Origin: Chthoniobacteraceae bacterium
Lineage (GTDB): Bacteria > Verrucomicrobiota > Verrucomicrobiia > Chthoniobacterales > Chthoniobacteraceae
DNA: 64,000 nucleotides
Assembly: GCA_947476045.1 (NCBI GenBank)
Contig: CANJNZ010000003.1
Span: 44,931 to 108,930 of the forward strand
Direction of reading: 5' to 3'
This document shows, one piece after another, positions 8,062 to 17,400 of this stretch. A program made the translations under genes and the position numbers. The notes below the pieces were generated by a model. The model worked only from the letters and a program-made list of their open reading frames with translations, was not told the DNA's origin and did not search any database. The stretch's first letter is position 1, and each line of letters starts with the position of its first letter.

Positions 8062-9069
8062 ATGTCGCGCTTGAAATCCCCGGTTCGTCTTCCCAAAGCC
8101 TCGCAATTTTCGCGTCCACCGCTGGAGCGGATGATGCGGCTGCACAAGAAGCTGATCGCCGGCGATTTTCCGAACTGCCGCAAACTGGCCGATGAAATGG
8201 AGGTCTCCACCAAGACCATCCAGCGTGACATTGATTTCATGCGGGATCGACTCGGTCTGCCGATTGAATACGACCAGCTACATTTTGGATTCTTTTACAC
8301 CGAACCCGTCACACACTTCCCGAGCGTGGAGGTTTCCGAGGGCGAAGTGGTGGCGCTCTTCGTCGCGCAGAAGGCGCTGGAACAGTATCGCGGCACGTCT
8401 TTTGAAAAGCCGCTGCGCACCGCCTTTGAGAAAATCACGGACGGCCTCAAGGAGCGGATCGGATTTCAGTGGGGTGATGTGGACTCGGCGATTTCTTTCA
8501 AGGGACTTGGCACCAGCGTGGCAGACCTTGAACTATTCGAGACGGTGAGCCGGGCGACCCTCGACTCCCACGAACTCGCATTTGAATACAAGAAGCTGCG
8601 CGGTTCGCAACATGAGGAGCGACGCATCCAGCCCTACCATCTCGGCTGCATCGAGAATCAGTGGTATGTGTTCGGATTCGATCTGGCGCGGCAGCAATTG
8701 CGCACATTCGCCCTGCCACGGATGCGCAAGGTGCGCGACACGCGGGCGAAATTCCGGCGCCCGGCAGATTTCTCGATTTCAAACCACCTCAGCGACAGCT
8801 TCGGCGTATTCAAGGGAAAGGCAAAACACCATGTGGTGATTCGTTTTGATGAGTTCGCGGCCCGTCTTGTGTGCGAGCGCCAGTGGCATCCATCGCAAAA
8901 GATCAAACGGCTCGCTGGTGGCGAGGTGGAGCTGAGCATGACGCTCGGCAGCCTGGAGGAAATCGAGCGCTGGGTGTTGAGCTGGGCCGAACATTCAAAA
9001 GTGCTAGAACCGATGGAATTGAAACGGCGCATCCGCAAGGCGGCCTCGGCGATTCTGGCGGGGACGTGA
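8062..9069 (+). CDS. HTH-WYL transcriptional regulator
   Basis: This 335-residue protein has an N-terminal winged-helix of DeoR type (CRKLADEMEVSTKTIQRDI, near residues 38-60) and a central WYL domain (IQPYHLGCIENQWYVFGFD...LRTFALPRMRKV, near 190-225), followed by a WCX-like C-terminal part. WYL regulators bind nucleic-acid or nucleotide ligands and commonly control phage-defence loci such as BREX, CBASS and DISARM, usually as repressors. The canonical W-Y-L is W-Y-V here. The gene is the first plus-strand gene of the island and precedes the DUF2779 nuclease by 75 nt, so it may regulate that gene and perhaps the DISARM operon. The start ATG at 8062 (MSRLKSPVRL) has no clear Shine-Dalgarno; the HTH begins well after it. 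Confidence 0.85.
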   Translation: MSRLKSPVRLPKASQFSRPPLERMMRLHKKLIAGDFPNCRKLADEMEVSTKTIQRDIDFMRDRLGLPIEYDQLHFGFFYTEPVTHFPSVEVSEGEVVALFVAQKALEQYRGTSFEKPLRTAFEKITDGLKERIGFQWGDVDSAISFKGLGTSVADLELFETVSRATLDSHELAFEYKKLRGSQHEERRIQPYHLGCIENQWYVFGFDLARQQLRTFALPRMRKVRDTRAKFRRPADFSISNHLSDSFGVFKGKAKHHVVIRFDEFAARLVCERQWHPSQKIKRLAGGEVELSMTLGSLEEIERWVLSWAEHSKVLEPMELKRRIRKAASAILAGT

Positions 9070-9144
9070 CCCGGCACATTCGTATTTCACCTGTAGGACA
9101 GTCTTTGTCTGTCTCCGGCCATATCATTTGGAGCAAACACCGCT

Positions 9145-10680
9145 ATGTCCCACAACTTCACGCCCACGCTTTCCAAATCCAAACTCATCGCATTCCGCCA
9201 GTGCCCGAAGCGTCTGTGGCTGGAAGTGCACCGGCCTGACCTGCGCGAGGACTCTCCCCAGACTCAGGCAAGATTTGAAGTCGGCTATCAGGTGGGTGAC
9301 ATCGCGAAGCGCATTTATGATCCGGAGGGAATCGGCGCGGTCATTGATTTCAAAACCGAAGGATTCAAAGGCGCATTTGATCGCACGAAGGTGCTGGTGG
9401 AGAATTTCCGCCAGCCGGTGTTTGAGGCGGGATTCAAGGCGGCGGGTGCCCTGGCTTTTGCGGATGTGTTGTTGCCGGATTCGGAAAACGGACAGCCCGT
9501 CTGGCGGATGGTCGAGGTGAAATCTGCGACCGGTGTTCATGACTATCATCGTGACGACATTGCGGTGCAGACTTTCGTTGCGAAGGAGGCTGGCGTGCCA
9601 TTGAAGTCCGTCGCGCTCGCCCACATTGACAGCTCATGGGTTTATCCAGGCGATGGAGATTATCGCGGATTGCTGACCGAGGCCGACCTCACCGCAGAGG
9701 CCTTTGCGCGATTGGGGGAAGTCAGGGAGTGGATTACCGACGCGCAGAAGATCGTGGCCCTGCCCGATGAGCCCACGGTGGCCGTCGGCCCGCAGTGCCA
9801 TGATCCGTTTGATTGCGCCTTTTGCACCTACTGCAACAAAGACATCCCGCAGCCGGAATACCCGGTTGACTGGCTGCCGCGACTTTCACCGTCCCAACGC
9901 ACGCAACTCGCCGAAAAGGGCGTCAACGATTTGCGCCATGTGCCCGATGAACTGCTCGGCGACACGCAGATGATGGTGAAGGAGCACACGCTGGCCGGGA
10001 CGGTGCGCTTTGATGCCGCCGGAGCCGCAGAGGACCTCGCTCCCTACGGATTGCCCGCATACTTCCTCGACTTCGAGAGCGTGCAGTTCGCCGTGCCGAT
10101 TTGGAAAGGCACACGCCCTTACCAGCAAATCGTTTTTCAATTCAGCCTCCACAAACTCGATAAGTCCGGAGACCTGATCCAAATCGGCTGCCTCAATCTC
10201 TCCGGCGAAGACCCTTCCGAAGCAATCGCCAAGGCTTTAATCAAAGTCTGCGGCAAGAAAGGACCGGTGTTCGTTTATCATGCAGGATTTGAAACGGCCC
10301 GCATCCGCGAGCTTGCCGATCGCTTCCCCGATTTGGCAAAGCCACTGCTGGCCATCAACGAAAGAGTGGTGGATCTCCTGCCCATCGCCCGCAACCGCTA
10401 CTACCACCACAGCCAGCAAGGAAGCTGGAGCATCAAAGCCGTGCTGCCCGCCATAGCTCCGGAACTCAGCTACGACACACTGGATGGCGTTGTGGATGGC
10501 GGCACTGCCATGAGTGCATTCTGCGAGGCAATCCAGCCCGTCACCACGCCGGAGCGCAAACGTGAAATCGAAAAGCAGCTCCTCGCCTATTGCCGCATGG
10601 ACACACTGGCGATGGTCCGGATCTGGGAGTTTTTCACCGGGCGCAAAGGAAAGACTGATGCGCCTTCTGGTCCGCGTTGA
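9145..10680 (+). CDS. DUF2779 protein: Cas4-like Fe-S nuclease fused to DEDD exonuclease
   Basis: This 511-residue protein matches the DUF2779 pattern. The N-terminal half is PD-(D/E)xK of Cas4/RecB type: SKLIAFRQCPKRLWLE with the first cluster Cys, then MVEVKSAT (E-x-K) near 129 and the Tyr/Gln helix (AVQTFVAKEAG). The remaining Cys of a probable 4Fe-4S cluster follow in CHDPFDCAFCTYC near 219. The C-terminal half is an RNase-H-fold exonuclease: YFLDFES (D-x-E, near 311), VFVYHAGFE, and YCRMDTLAM near 487. It is probably a DNA nuclease with two active sites. It follows the WYL regulator gene on the same strand, as defence-associated nucleases often do. Substrate and polarity cannot be read from sequence. 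Confidence 0.8.
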   Translation: MSHNFTPTLSKSKLIAFRQCPKRLWLEVHRPDLREDSPQTQARFEVGYQVGDIAKRIYDPEGIGAVIDFKTEGFKGAFDRTKVLVENFRQPVFEAGFKAAGALAFADVLLPDSENGQPVWRMVEVKSATGVHDYHRDDIAVQTFVAKEAGVPLKSVALAHIDSSWVYPGDGDYRGLLTEADLTAEAFARLGEVREWITDAQKIVALPDEPTVAVGPQCHDPFDCAFCTYCNKDIPQPEYPVDWLPRLSPSQRTQLAEKGVNDLRHVPDELLGDTQMMVKEHTLAGTVRFDAAGAAEDLAPYGLPAYFLDFESVQFAVPIWKGTRPYQQIVFQFSLHKLDKSGDLIQIGCLNLSGEDPSEAIAKALIKVCGKKGPVFVYHAGFETARIRELADRFPDLAKPLLAINERVVDLLPIARNRYYHHSQQGSWSIKAVLPAIAPELSYDTLDGVVDGGTAMSAFCEAIQPVTTPERKREIEKQLLAYCRMDTLAMVRIWEFFTGRKGKTDAPSGPR

Positions 10681-10736
10681 TCACGCAGAGGCAGCCGCGC
10701 CAATCATTCCGCACCTGTGGGATGCTGGTGCTTTGC

Positions 10737-12029
10737 TTAGTTCAGGCTCGCCAAAGTATGGTCGAGCGCTGCGCGCAGAATCCATGCACGCTGGCGGGCG
10801 GACTTCTCCGCACGCGCCTCCCTGAGTGCTTTGGCCAGCATCTTGCGCGAGGACTCAGGGACGCTGCTCATGCTTCGCAGTGCCTCAGCCGTGACTTCGT
10901 AAAGTGCTGCGCACCCTGCCGCATCGCCGTTGTTGAAGATCGGCACGCCGCGTTCGATCGCCAGTTCGATCAGCCCGTCTGACTTCAGTGGCCCGGTTTC
11001 CGTGGCAGGCGGAACCAGAACTTGATCGATTACGTGAATAACTCCGTTGGACGCCGCGATGTCGGCCTTGAGAAGAGCCGCAGCTCCAACGCGAACTTTG
11101 CCATCCTCGAACTTGAAGGAAACTTTGGACCCTTGCAGCGACACCCCCTCACGCGCCTCCAGCGCTTTGGCCAAAGTCACGCGGCCGGCAATCACATGGT
11201 TTTTAAGGATCGCTACGAGTTGTTCCCGGTTCTCGGGCTTGAGCAATGTCTCCACCGTCCCGGATGGCAACTTGGCAAAGGCCTCATCCGTCGGCGCGAG
11301 CACCGTCAATGGTCCTTCGCCAGACAGCACCCCGACGAGGTCCGCGGCGGTAGCTGCGGCCAGCAGGGTCTTGAAACCACCAGCTCCTTTAGCCACATCC
11401 ACCAGAGTTTTGCCACTCTTGACCAGTTCGGCGTCCGCTTCTCCCGCGGCGGCTTTCACCACCTCGATCTCAAGGGAGAAAGGTCCCGCCTTTTTGTCTG
11501 CCAGAGTGAATCCGACGGAGGCCACTTTGGCCGTATTGATCGCCTTCAGCGGAAGATCGCGACCGAAAGCCTGAAGCTTGAAATCAGCGAACGGGATCCG
11601 TGTTTCCTGCCACTCCCCCGCTGTGGTCGGCAGGTAGGCCCGGTAGGAACTGGCGCTCATCTGGTCGTTCACCCGCAGGTCCACCCAGTAAGTCCTGCCA
11701 TCGCCCTTCGCCTTCACAACCAGAGCGGACATGCCATCAAGCCCGAGCGCGCTTGGTTTCATGCGGATGGAGGCAAAGCCTCCTCTATTCTCCAACGAGA
11801 GATCGCCTGTGAAAAGCAGCGTCCCCTGTTCGGTGCGCTTGAACCCGCCCTTGGAAACCCCGCCCATCACGCCGTCATTCACGGAGGTCCAGTCTTTCAA
11901 AGACTCCTCCGTCTCAAAAGAGGCAACGTTCTTTTCTGCGGCGGAGAGAGGAGAATTGGTGAAAAGCGCGGCGAGGGCAAAGGCGCCTATCCAAGCACGG
12001 GTCTTAAAGAATGCGGTGATAGTATTCAT
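10737..12029 (-). CDS. Secreted CIA30-like plus fasciclin-domain protein
   Basis: The preferred start is the ATG at 12029 (MNTITAFF), which begins a Sec signal peptide (AFALAALFTNSPLSAAE); the track start 54 nt upstream adds a non-signal extension. After the signal comes a CIA30-type domain (WTSVNDGVMGGVSKGGF ... ENRGGFASIRM, residues about 30-190). A fasciclin/FAS1 domain follows (LTVLAPTDEAFAKLP ... VIHVIDQVLVPP, about 210-345). The C-terminus (about 350-430) is helical. Both domains mediate extracellular binding or adhesion. The gene faces its neighbours and has no obvious link to defence; it separates the DUF2779 gene from the DISARM-side genes and may be a housekeeping remnant between two insertions. 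Confidence 0.85.
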   Translation of the reverse strand: MNTITAFFKTRAWIGAFALAALFTNSPLSAAEKNVASFETEESLKDWTSVNDGVMGGVSKGGFKRTEQGTLLFTGDLSLENRGGFASIRMKPSALGLDGMSALVVKAKGDGRTYWVDLRVNDQMSASSYRAYLPTTAGEWQETRIPFADFKLQAFGRDLPLKAINTAKVASVGFTLADKKAGPFSLEIEVVKAAAGEADAELVKSGKTLVDVAKGAGGFKTLLAAATAADLVGVLSGEGPLTVLAPTDEAFAKLPSGTVETLLKPENREQLVAILKNHVIAGRVTLAKALEAREGVSLQGSKVSFKFEDGKVRVGAAALLKADIAASNGVIHVIDQVLVPPATETGPLKSDGLIELAIERGVPIFNNGDAAGCAALYEVTAEALRSMSSVPESSRKMLAKALREARAEKSARQRAWILRAALDHTLASLN

Positions 12030-12338
12030 GGGTCTGTGTATGGTTAGTCGTGGTGAGTCTGGAAGTCGGGATTTTGAAGTCACCGTTTATACGCTGCAAA
12101 TCACGAATCGGATTCAAGAATCGCTCGGAGCAAAAAGTTCGCAGTCGAATACGCTTCCTCCGCCTCTTCCGTCATAGGGTCAAAGACAGTGTTCGCAGCC
12201 TGCGCTGAAGCAGCGCCTGCATGAGTCGCTGCAAGGAAATCGCTATCGCGCCCGCTACGCATCTAAGGTTTATTTCTAGGGTGGGACAGCCAATGTCTCG
12301 TCGGCCTGATTGAGTGTGGTTTTCAACTACCACTACCG
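12030..12338. other. 309-bp intergenic region
   Basis: This lies between the divergent starts of the fasciclin gene and the YbjN-like gene and presumably carries both promoters. I see no convincing gene; ORF 12172..12357 (minus) is a low-complexity shadow. No strong hairpin or repeat was noted. Confidence 0.4.
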
Positions 12339-12834
12339 ATGAACAAGATAATCGCACCGCTGGTTAAATTTCTTGAGTCCCTGGAATGCCACTATGAGAT
12401 CGACCGCGCCAAAGGGGATTCTGCATTCCGGTCTTGAGAACAAAAATACCATGTGGAGATGGCTCGCCCATCAGGATGATGAGGGACGTTTTGCGATGGT
12501 GTCATTGCTCCCGCTCAAGGCATCCGAGATGCGGCAGAACGCATGTGCGGAGTTGCTTGTGCGAATCAACGTGAAGCTCGGGCTTGGCCATTTTGATCTC
12601 GATTTCAGCGACGGTCAGATTGCCTTTCGCACAGTGGTCCCGGTGTCGCCAAAGAGCAGGCTCCGGATGAGCGTCATCGAACACGTGATTCGGGGACACC
12701 ACGCGCTTGTTGACCAGTATCTGCCTGCAATCAGCACGGTGCTGTTCACCGGCCAGACTCCCGTAGAAGCGCTTGCCGCCGCAGTGGAGCGTGAAAAAGA
12801 GGCTGCCATGAAACCACGGTTCAGCCTGAATTGA
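12339..12834 (+). pseudogene. YbjN-like protein gene with an apparent +1 frameshift
   Basis: The natural N-terminus starts at the ATG at 12339 (MNKIIAPLVKFLESLECHYE) but that frame ends at a TGA after GDSAFRS. The continuation lies one frame over (track ORF 12373), where GLENKNTMWRWLAHQD and the rest read on to 12834. Joining AFR to GLENKNTMWRW gives a continuous YbjN-type sensory-regulator fold (helix, then E-N-x-x-W strand, then helix and strands). One extra base near TTCCGGTCTTGAG explains the break. It may be a real mutation, an assembly error or, less likely, a recoded site: the shift point sits on TCT TGA. Track start 12373 alone would give a protein with a nonsense N-terminus. Confidence 0.55.
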
Positions 12835-12842
12835 TCTGAATT

Positions 12843-13377
12843 ATGCCGGACGGCTTTACACACTCTCTGATTGATATAGCCCGCGAGTTGAAACGATCGG
12901 TCATCTATCTGCGCGGCCTGCAAACGCGCTTCGATCTGCCCGAGCTTGAAGGCGCTGGCTTATTCTGATGCCTACCTCGAATTTCTGACGAAGCTGGCGC
13001 ATCTGCGCGCCCTCTCCATCCCTGAGGAAGCCCTGCGCAATCTCTGGCACATCGAAAAGAAACTGCTGCTACTGCTTCATGCCGATACCAACGGCTCCCC
13101 GACGTGGTTTCTGGACGCGTGCGGCGCGACCAGCCACCCCGAGCAGCGACTGCTCCTCTCCAACTACGACATCGGCGTGGAAATCCCGTCAAAAACCCTG
13201 CAACTCGGGCTCAATTTCTCGGACAAACTGCCGGAGCTTTTCACCGGCCGGCAAATGGGCGAGGACGGCCTGCGCGTGCTCCACGACTACCTCCAGCTTT
13301 GCACCCGGATTCACTCCGACATCCGTGCGGAACTCCCGCTCATCCGCGCCGCCATCCGCAGGGGAAGACAGCTCTGA
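12843..13377 (+). pseudogene. Unknown helical protein gene with an apparent 1-nt insertion
   Basis: The ATG at 12843, 6 nt after the YbjN-like stop, opens MPDGFTHSLIDIARELKRSV and reads to LPELEGAG before a TGA. The other frame (track ORF 12946, TTG start) supplies AYSDAYLEFLTKLAHLR and continues to 13377. Removing one base near GGCGCTGGCTTATTC gives a smooth join EGAAYSDAYL. The N-terminal part looks like a short helix-turn-helix (RSVIYLRGLQTRFDLP); the rest is helical with WHIEKKLLLLLH and WFLDACG. I do not recognise a named family. It forms a unit with the preceding YbjN-like gene. Two one-base breaks in adjacent genes suggest local decay or local sequence error. Confidence 0.5.
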
Positions 13378-13412
13378 GTAGCGAAATATATTTTTTGGGA
13401 AAAAAACGGTAG

Positions 13413-13449
13413 GACTACGGATGTCCCAGGTGGTGTATAAAATGGAGGC
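13413..13449 (+). promoter_or_regulatory. Promoter-like -10 box at the ARPP-1/DISARM operon start
   Basis: A good -10 hexamer TATAAA lies at 13436-13441, only 8 nt before the ATG at 13450; the -35 region (around 13413) is weak. GGAGG ends one base before the ATG, too close for a normal Shine-Dalgarno. This spacing predicts a leaderless or near-leaderless transcript. It is the best visible promoter ahead of the ARPP-1-drmD operon. Confidence 0.4.
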
Positions 13450-14397
13450 ATGAATGCAAAACACATCACCGTCACCGGCCCGTTCACACATGAAAACCTC
13501 AGCATCTTTCTCCTGCGCGGCAGCGATACGCTGGACGGCAGCCGCTTCATCCCGCTCGATCAGGCGTTGGAGCAGAAATTCGTCACCGTTCACGAGACCG
13601 GGACCGTCGGACAACTGGAGGTCGAAAACCTGTCCGACTCGCTCGACCTCTACATCCAGGCTGGCGATGTGGTGAAGGGCGGACGTCAGGATCGCACGCT
13701 CGGTGTTGATTTTGTCCTGCCTGCAAAATCCGGGCGCGTGCCAATCCCGTCGTTCTGCGTGGAAAGCGGGCGCTGGCACCGGCGTGCAGAAGAGGATGCG
13801 GGATCATTTTCCAGCGCCAAATCATCCCTCAGCAATAAATCCCTCCGCATGGCCGCCAAGATGAGCAAGTGCCAGGGCGAAGTGTGGGCCAAGGTCGCCG
13901 AAGCGCAGGACAAATTGAGCGAGAGCCTGGACAAAAACATCAAGGCCTGCGCCTCACCGAGCAGCTATCTGCTTTCCGTCGAGGACGACGACCTGCTCAA
14001 GCGCAAGGACGGCTATCGCGCAGCACTGGCAAAAATCATTGATGATGCGCCCGACGCCGTGGGCTACGCCTTCGCAATCAACGGCGAAATCAACACCGCC
14101 GACAGCTACGGCTCCGGCATTCTGTTTCGCAAACTCTGGAGCAAGCTGCTCGACGCCGCAGTGCTGGAAGCCATCTCCGAATCCCGTCGCAACACGAAAA
14201 AGAAAACAGCCCCCGTCACGGCGGATTCAATTCGACAATGGTTCGGCGAGGCAGACCTGAGCCAGATCTTCGAACGAAACGAAGTCCCGCCCCGCGTCCG
14301 CGTGGACACCCGGCGCAACGAAAAGACCTACGTATTCGACACCTGCGACCACGCCTTCAACGACGCAGTGCTGCACAAGAATCTCGTTTCGTGCTGA
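13450..14397 (+). CDS. ARPP-1 (DUF6569-type) domain protein
   Basis: This 315-residue protein shows the ARPP-1 (ADP-ribosylglycohydrolase and rhodanese-phosphatase associated) pattern: a repeated beta segment with LEVENLSDSLDLYIQAGDVV, the GGRQDRTLGVDFVLP strand (near 78-92), then IPSFCVESGRW. Homologues typically read V-E-N-x-S-D, G-x-x-Q-x-R-x-L and C-V-E-x-G-R-W here. The molecular role of this family is not established; association with ADP-ribose metabolism comes only from its name-giving fusions. The gene is 33 nt upstream of the probable drmD start, so it may belong to the DISARM transcript. Confidence 0.7.
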   Translation: MNAKHITVTGPFTHENLSIFLLRGSDTLDGSRFIPLDQALEQKFVTVHETGTVGQLEVENLSDSLDLYIQAGDVVKGGRQDRTLGVDFVLPAKSGRVPIPSFCVESGRWHRRAEEDAGSFSSAKSSLSNKSLRMAAKMSKCQGEVWAKVAEAQDKLSESLDKNIKACASPSSYLLSVEDDDLLKRKDGYRAALAKIIDDAPDAVGYAFAINGEINTADSYGSGILFRKLWSKLLDAAVLEAISESRRNTKKKTAPVTADSIRQWFGEADLSQIFERNEVPPRVRVDTRRNEKTYVFDTCDHAFNDAVLHKNLVSC

Positions 14398-14429
14398 GGT
14401 CGGACAGCATACGCGAGTTCGAAACAGCA

Positions 14430-17400
14430 GTGTTGCCTCGCATAAGTTATCCAATTATTCAACCGCTCGTGGCCGGAGCACCTACAACCCCCATCGAAAC
14501 AGACACCGTTGAATCCGCGGCTCCTGAGCCCGGACAGGTGGTGCGTGCGCGCACGCGCACTTGGCTCGTCGAGGAGGTTGAACCGCGGCGCGATGGCGGC
14601 GGATACACGGTCGTCCATCTCGCGTGTGTCGATGATGATGCACAGGGCCAAATGCTCGAAGTAATTTGGGAGCACGAACTCGACGCTCGCATCCTGAATG
14701 AAGAAGCGTGGAGCAGCATCGGCGAGCGCGGGTTCGATGACGCGCGACCGTTCAGCGCGTTCCTCCACACGCTGCGGTGGAACTGCGTCACGGCCACCGA
14801 TCCCTCGCTTTTCCAAGCGCCGTTCCGCGCGGGCATCCGAATTGACGCCTACCAGCTTGAGCCGCTTCGCAAGGCGCTGCGCCTGCCGCGCGTGAATCTT
14901 TTCATCGCGGACGACGTGGGCCTCGGAAAAACTATCGAGGCTGGACTCATCGCCACGGAGTTGCTGTTGCGCCGTCGCGTGCGCGAAATCGTCGTCGCTG
15001 CGCCGCCTTCGATGTTGCTCCAGTGGAAAGAGGAACTCGAAAGCCGCTTCGGCCTCGTCTTTGAAATTCTCGACCGCGCTTACATTGAGCGCGTGCGCCG
15101 CGAACGCGGTTACAGCGTGAATCCGTGGGAAACATTCCCGCGCTTCCTCGTCTCGCACAAGCTGCTCATCGACGAGACCTACTCCGGTCCGATGCGCAAC
15201 TGGCTCGACAACCTCCGCCCCGGCTCACTGCTCATTCTGGACGAAGCGCATCACGCCGCGCCTGCCAGTGGCTCGCGCTACGCGATTGATTCGCGCTTCA
15301 CTCGCGCCATCCGTGACCTCGCCGCGCGCTTCGAGCACCGCTTGTTTCTCTCCGCGACGCCGCACAACGGCCACTCGAACAGCTTCAGTGCGCTGCTCGA
15401 ATTGCTCGACCCGCAGCGATTCCTGCGCGGGGTGAAAGTGCTCAAGAGCAATCTCGACGCAGTGATGGTCCGCCGGCTGAAAGACGACTTGCGCGAAGTG
15501 CTCGGTGAAGGATTCGCCATCCGCAAAGTGGTGCAGGTGGACATCAAGGGGCTGCCTGCCGACGCGCCGGAACTACGCCTCTCGCGACTGCTCGACGAAT
15601 ACCGCGAAACGCGCCAGCTCCGCCTCGCCGGTGCCTCCAAGCGCGAGCAAGCCGAGGCGATGCTCGTCGTCTCGCACCTTCAGCAGCGGCTTCTTTCCTC
15701 CATCGAAGCCTTCGCACGCACGCTGGCAGTCCATCGCCGCACGATGGAGCGAGTGTGGGAAAAGAGCGCCGGTGCGACAAAAGCCAACGCCACGGCACAG
15801 CTCGACGAATTCGACTCGGACGACGAACGCTCCGCGCTCTCCGAGGACGAGCAGCAGCAGCTTCACGAGCGCGCCGTCGAAGCCGCGACCGCCGCATCCT
15901 CCGGCGACGCCGCCCGCGCGGACATTGCAAAAGAGCGTGCGTTGCTCGACGAACTCGCCGGCATCGCCGACGCCGCGCGCAGTCAGCCGGATGCGCGGAT
16001 GCGTTATCTCATCGGGTGGATTCGGGAGCACATGTGCCCCGGTGGAAAATGGAACGACCTGCGCGTGCTCATCTTCACCGAATACGACGACTCGCGCCGC
16101 TATCTCGTGAATATGCTCCGCGATGCGCTCGCGAACACCGACCACATCGAGGCGCGCATCGAGGTCTTCCACGGCCCGACTCCGATGGAGAAGCGCGAGG
16201 AAATCAAACGCGCGTTCAATGAGCCGACCGACCGCCATCCGCTGCGCATCCTCGTCGCCACCGATGCCGCGCGCGAGGGCATCAATCTCCAGGCGCAGTG
16301 CTGGAACCTTTTCCATTTCGACGTGCCGTGGAATCCGTCGCGCCTCGAACAGCGCAACGGCCGCATCGACCGCAAGCTCCAGCCCTCGCCCGAGGTCTTC
16401 TGCCACTACTTCGTCTATGAGCAGCGCCCGGAGGACGCCGTGCTGAAGGCGCTCGTGCGCAAAACGGACACCATCCGCAAGGAACTCGGAAGCCTCGCCC
16501 AAGTCCTCGAACACCGGCTCTCCGACACGCTGCGCCACGGCATCTCGCACAAAGCCGCCGCGCAAATCCGGGCGAGCATTGAGGGCGAGGCACTCGACGA
16601 AAACCAGCGCGCCGTCGCCGAGGAAGAACTTGAAGCCACGCGCGAGCGCCACGACGCGCTCCGCAAGCAAGTCGAGACCCTGCGCAACCGCATCAATGAC
16701 GCCCGTGCGTGGATTGGCCTCGACCACGACCAGCTCCGCGACGCCCTCTCATGCTCGCTCGAGATGCTCCGCGCCGCGCCGCTCACGTCCGTCGCCGCGC
16801 CCGCTGGCGAGCCTGCGCGCTTCGCCTTCCCGCGCCTGGAGAGCACCCACATCGGCGGCGCATCGTGGACGCCCACGCTCGACACACTCCGCGCACCGCC
16901 ACGCGAAGGGCCGCGCGATTTCCAGTGGCGACGCGAAGCACCAATCCGCCCCGTCATCTTCGACCCGCCGCGCGGCGTGGACGACACCGTGGTGCAACTC
17001 CATCTCTCGCACCGCGTCGTCCAGCGCCTGCTCGGTCGCTTCCTCGCGCAAGGCTTCGTCCATCACGACCTTTCCCGCGCATGCTTCGCGCAGACACGCG
17101 ATGCCGTGCCGCGCGTCATCCTGCTGGGCCGACTCGCGCTTTACGGTGCGGGCGCGGTGCGGTTGCACGAGGAAATCCTCGCCGTCAGCGCCGCCTGGCA
17201 GCCAGCAGATGCGCGCAAAAATCCGCTCAAGCCCTATGCCCGCGCCGCCGACACGAAGACGCGCGAACTGCTCGAAGACGCGCTTCGCACCGGCAGAGGC
17301 GCACCGCTGTCGGAGAAAGTTCAGGCGCAGCTTCTCGCCAGCGTGCAAGCCGACATCCGGGACCTGCTGCCGCACCTGCACACGCGCGGCGACGAAGCCC

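Noticed and set aside
12339-12451. Programmed +1 frameshift like that of prfB
   Set aside because: The TGA context is suggestive, but the slip would need poor P-site re-pairing (TCT to CTT) and there is no well-placed internal Shine-Dalgarno; a one-base error or mutation is simpler.
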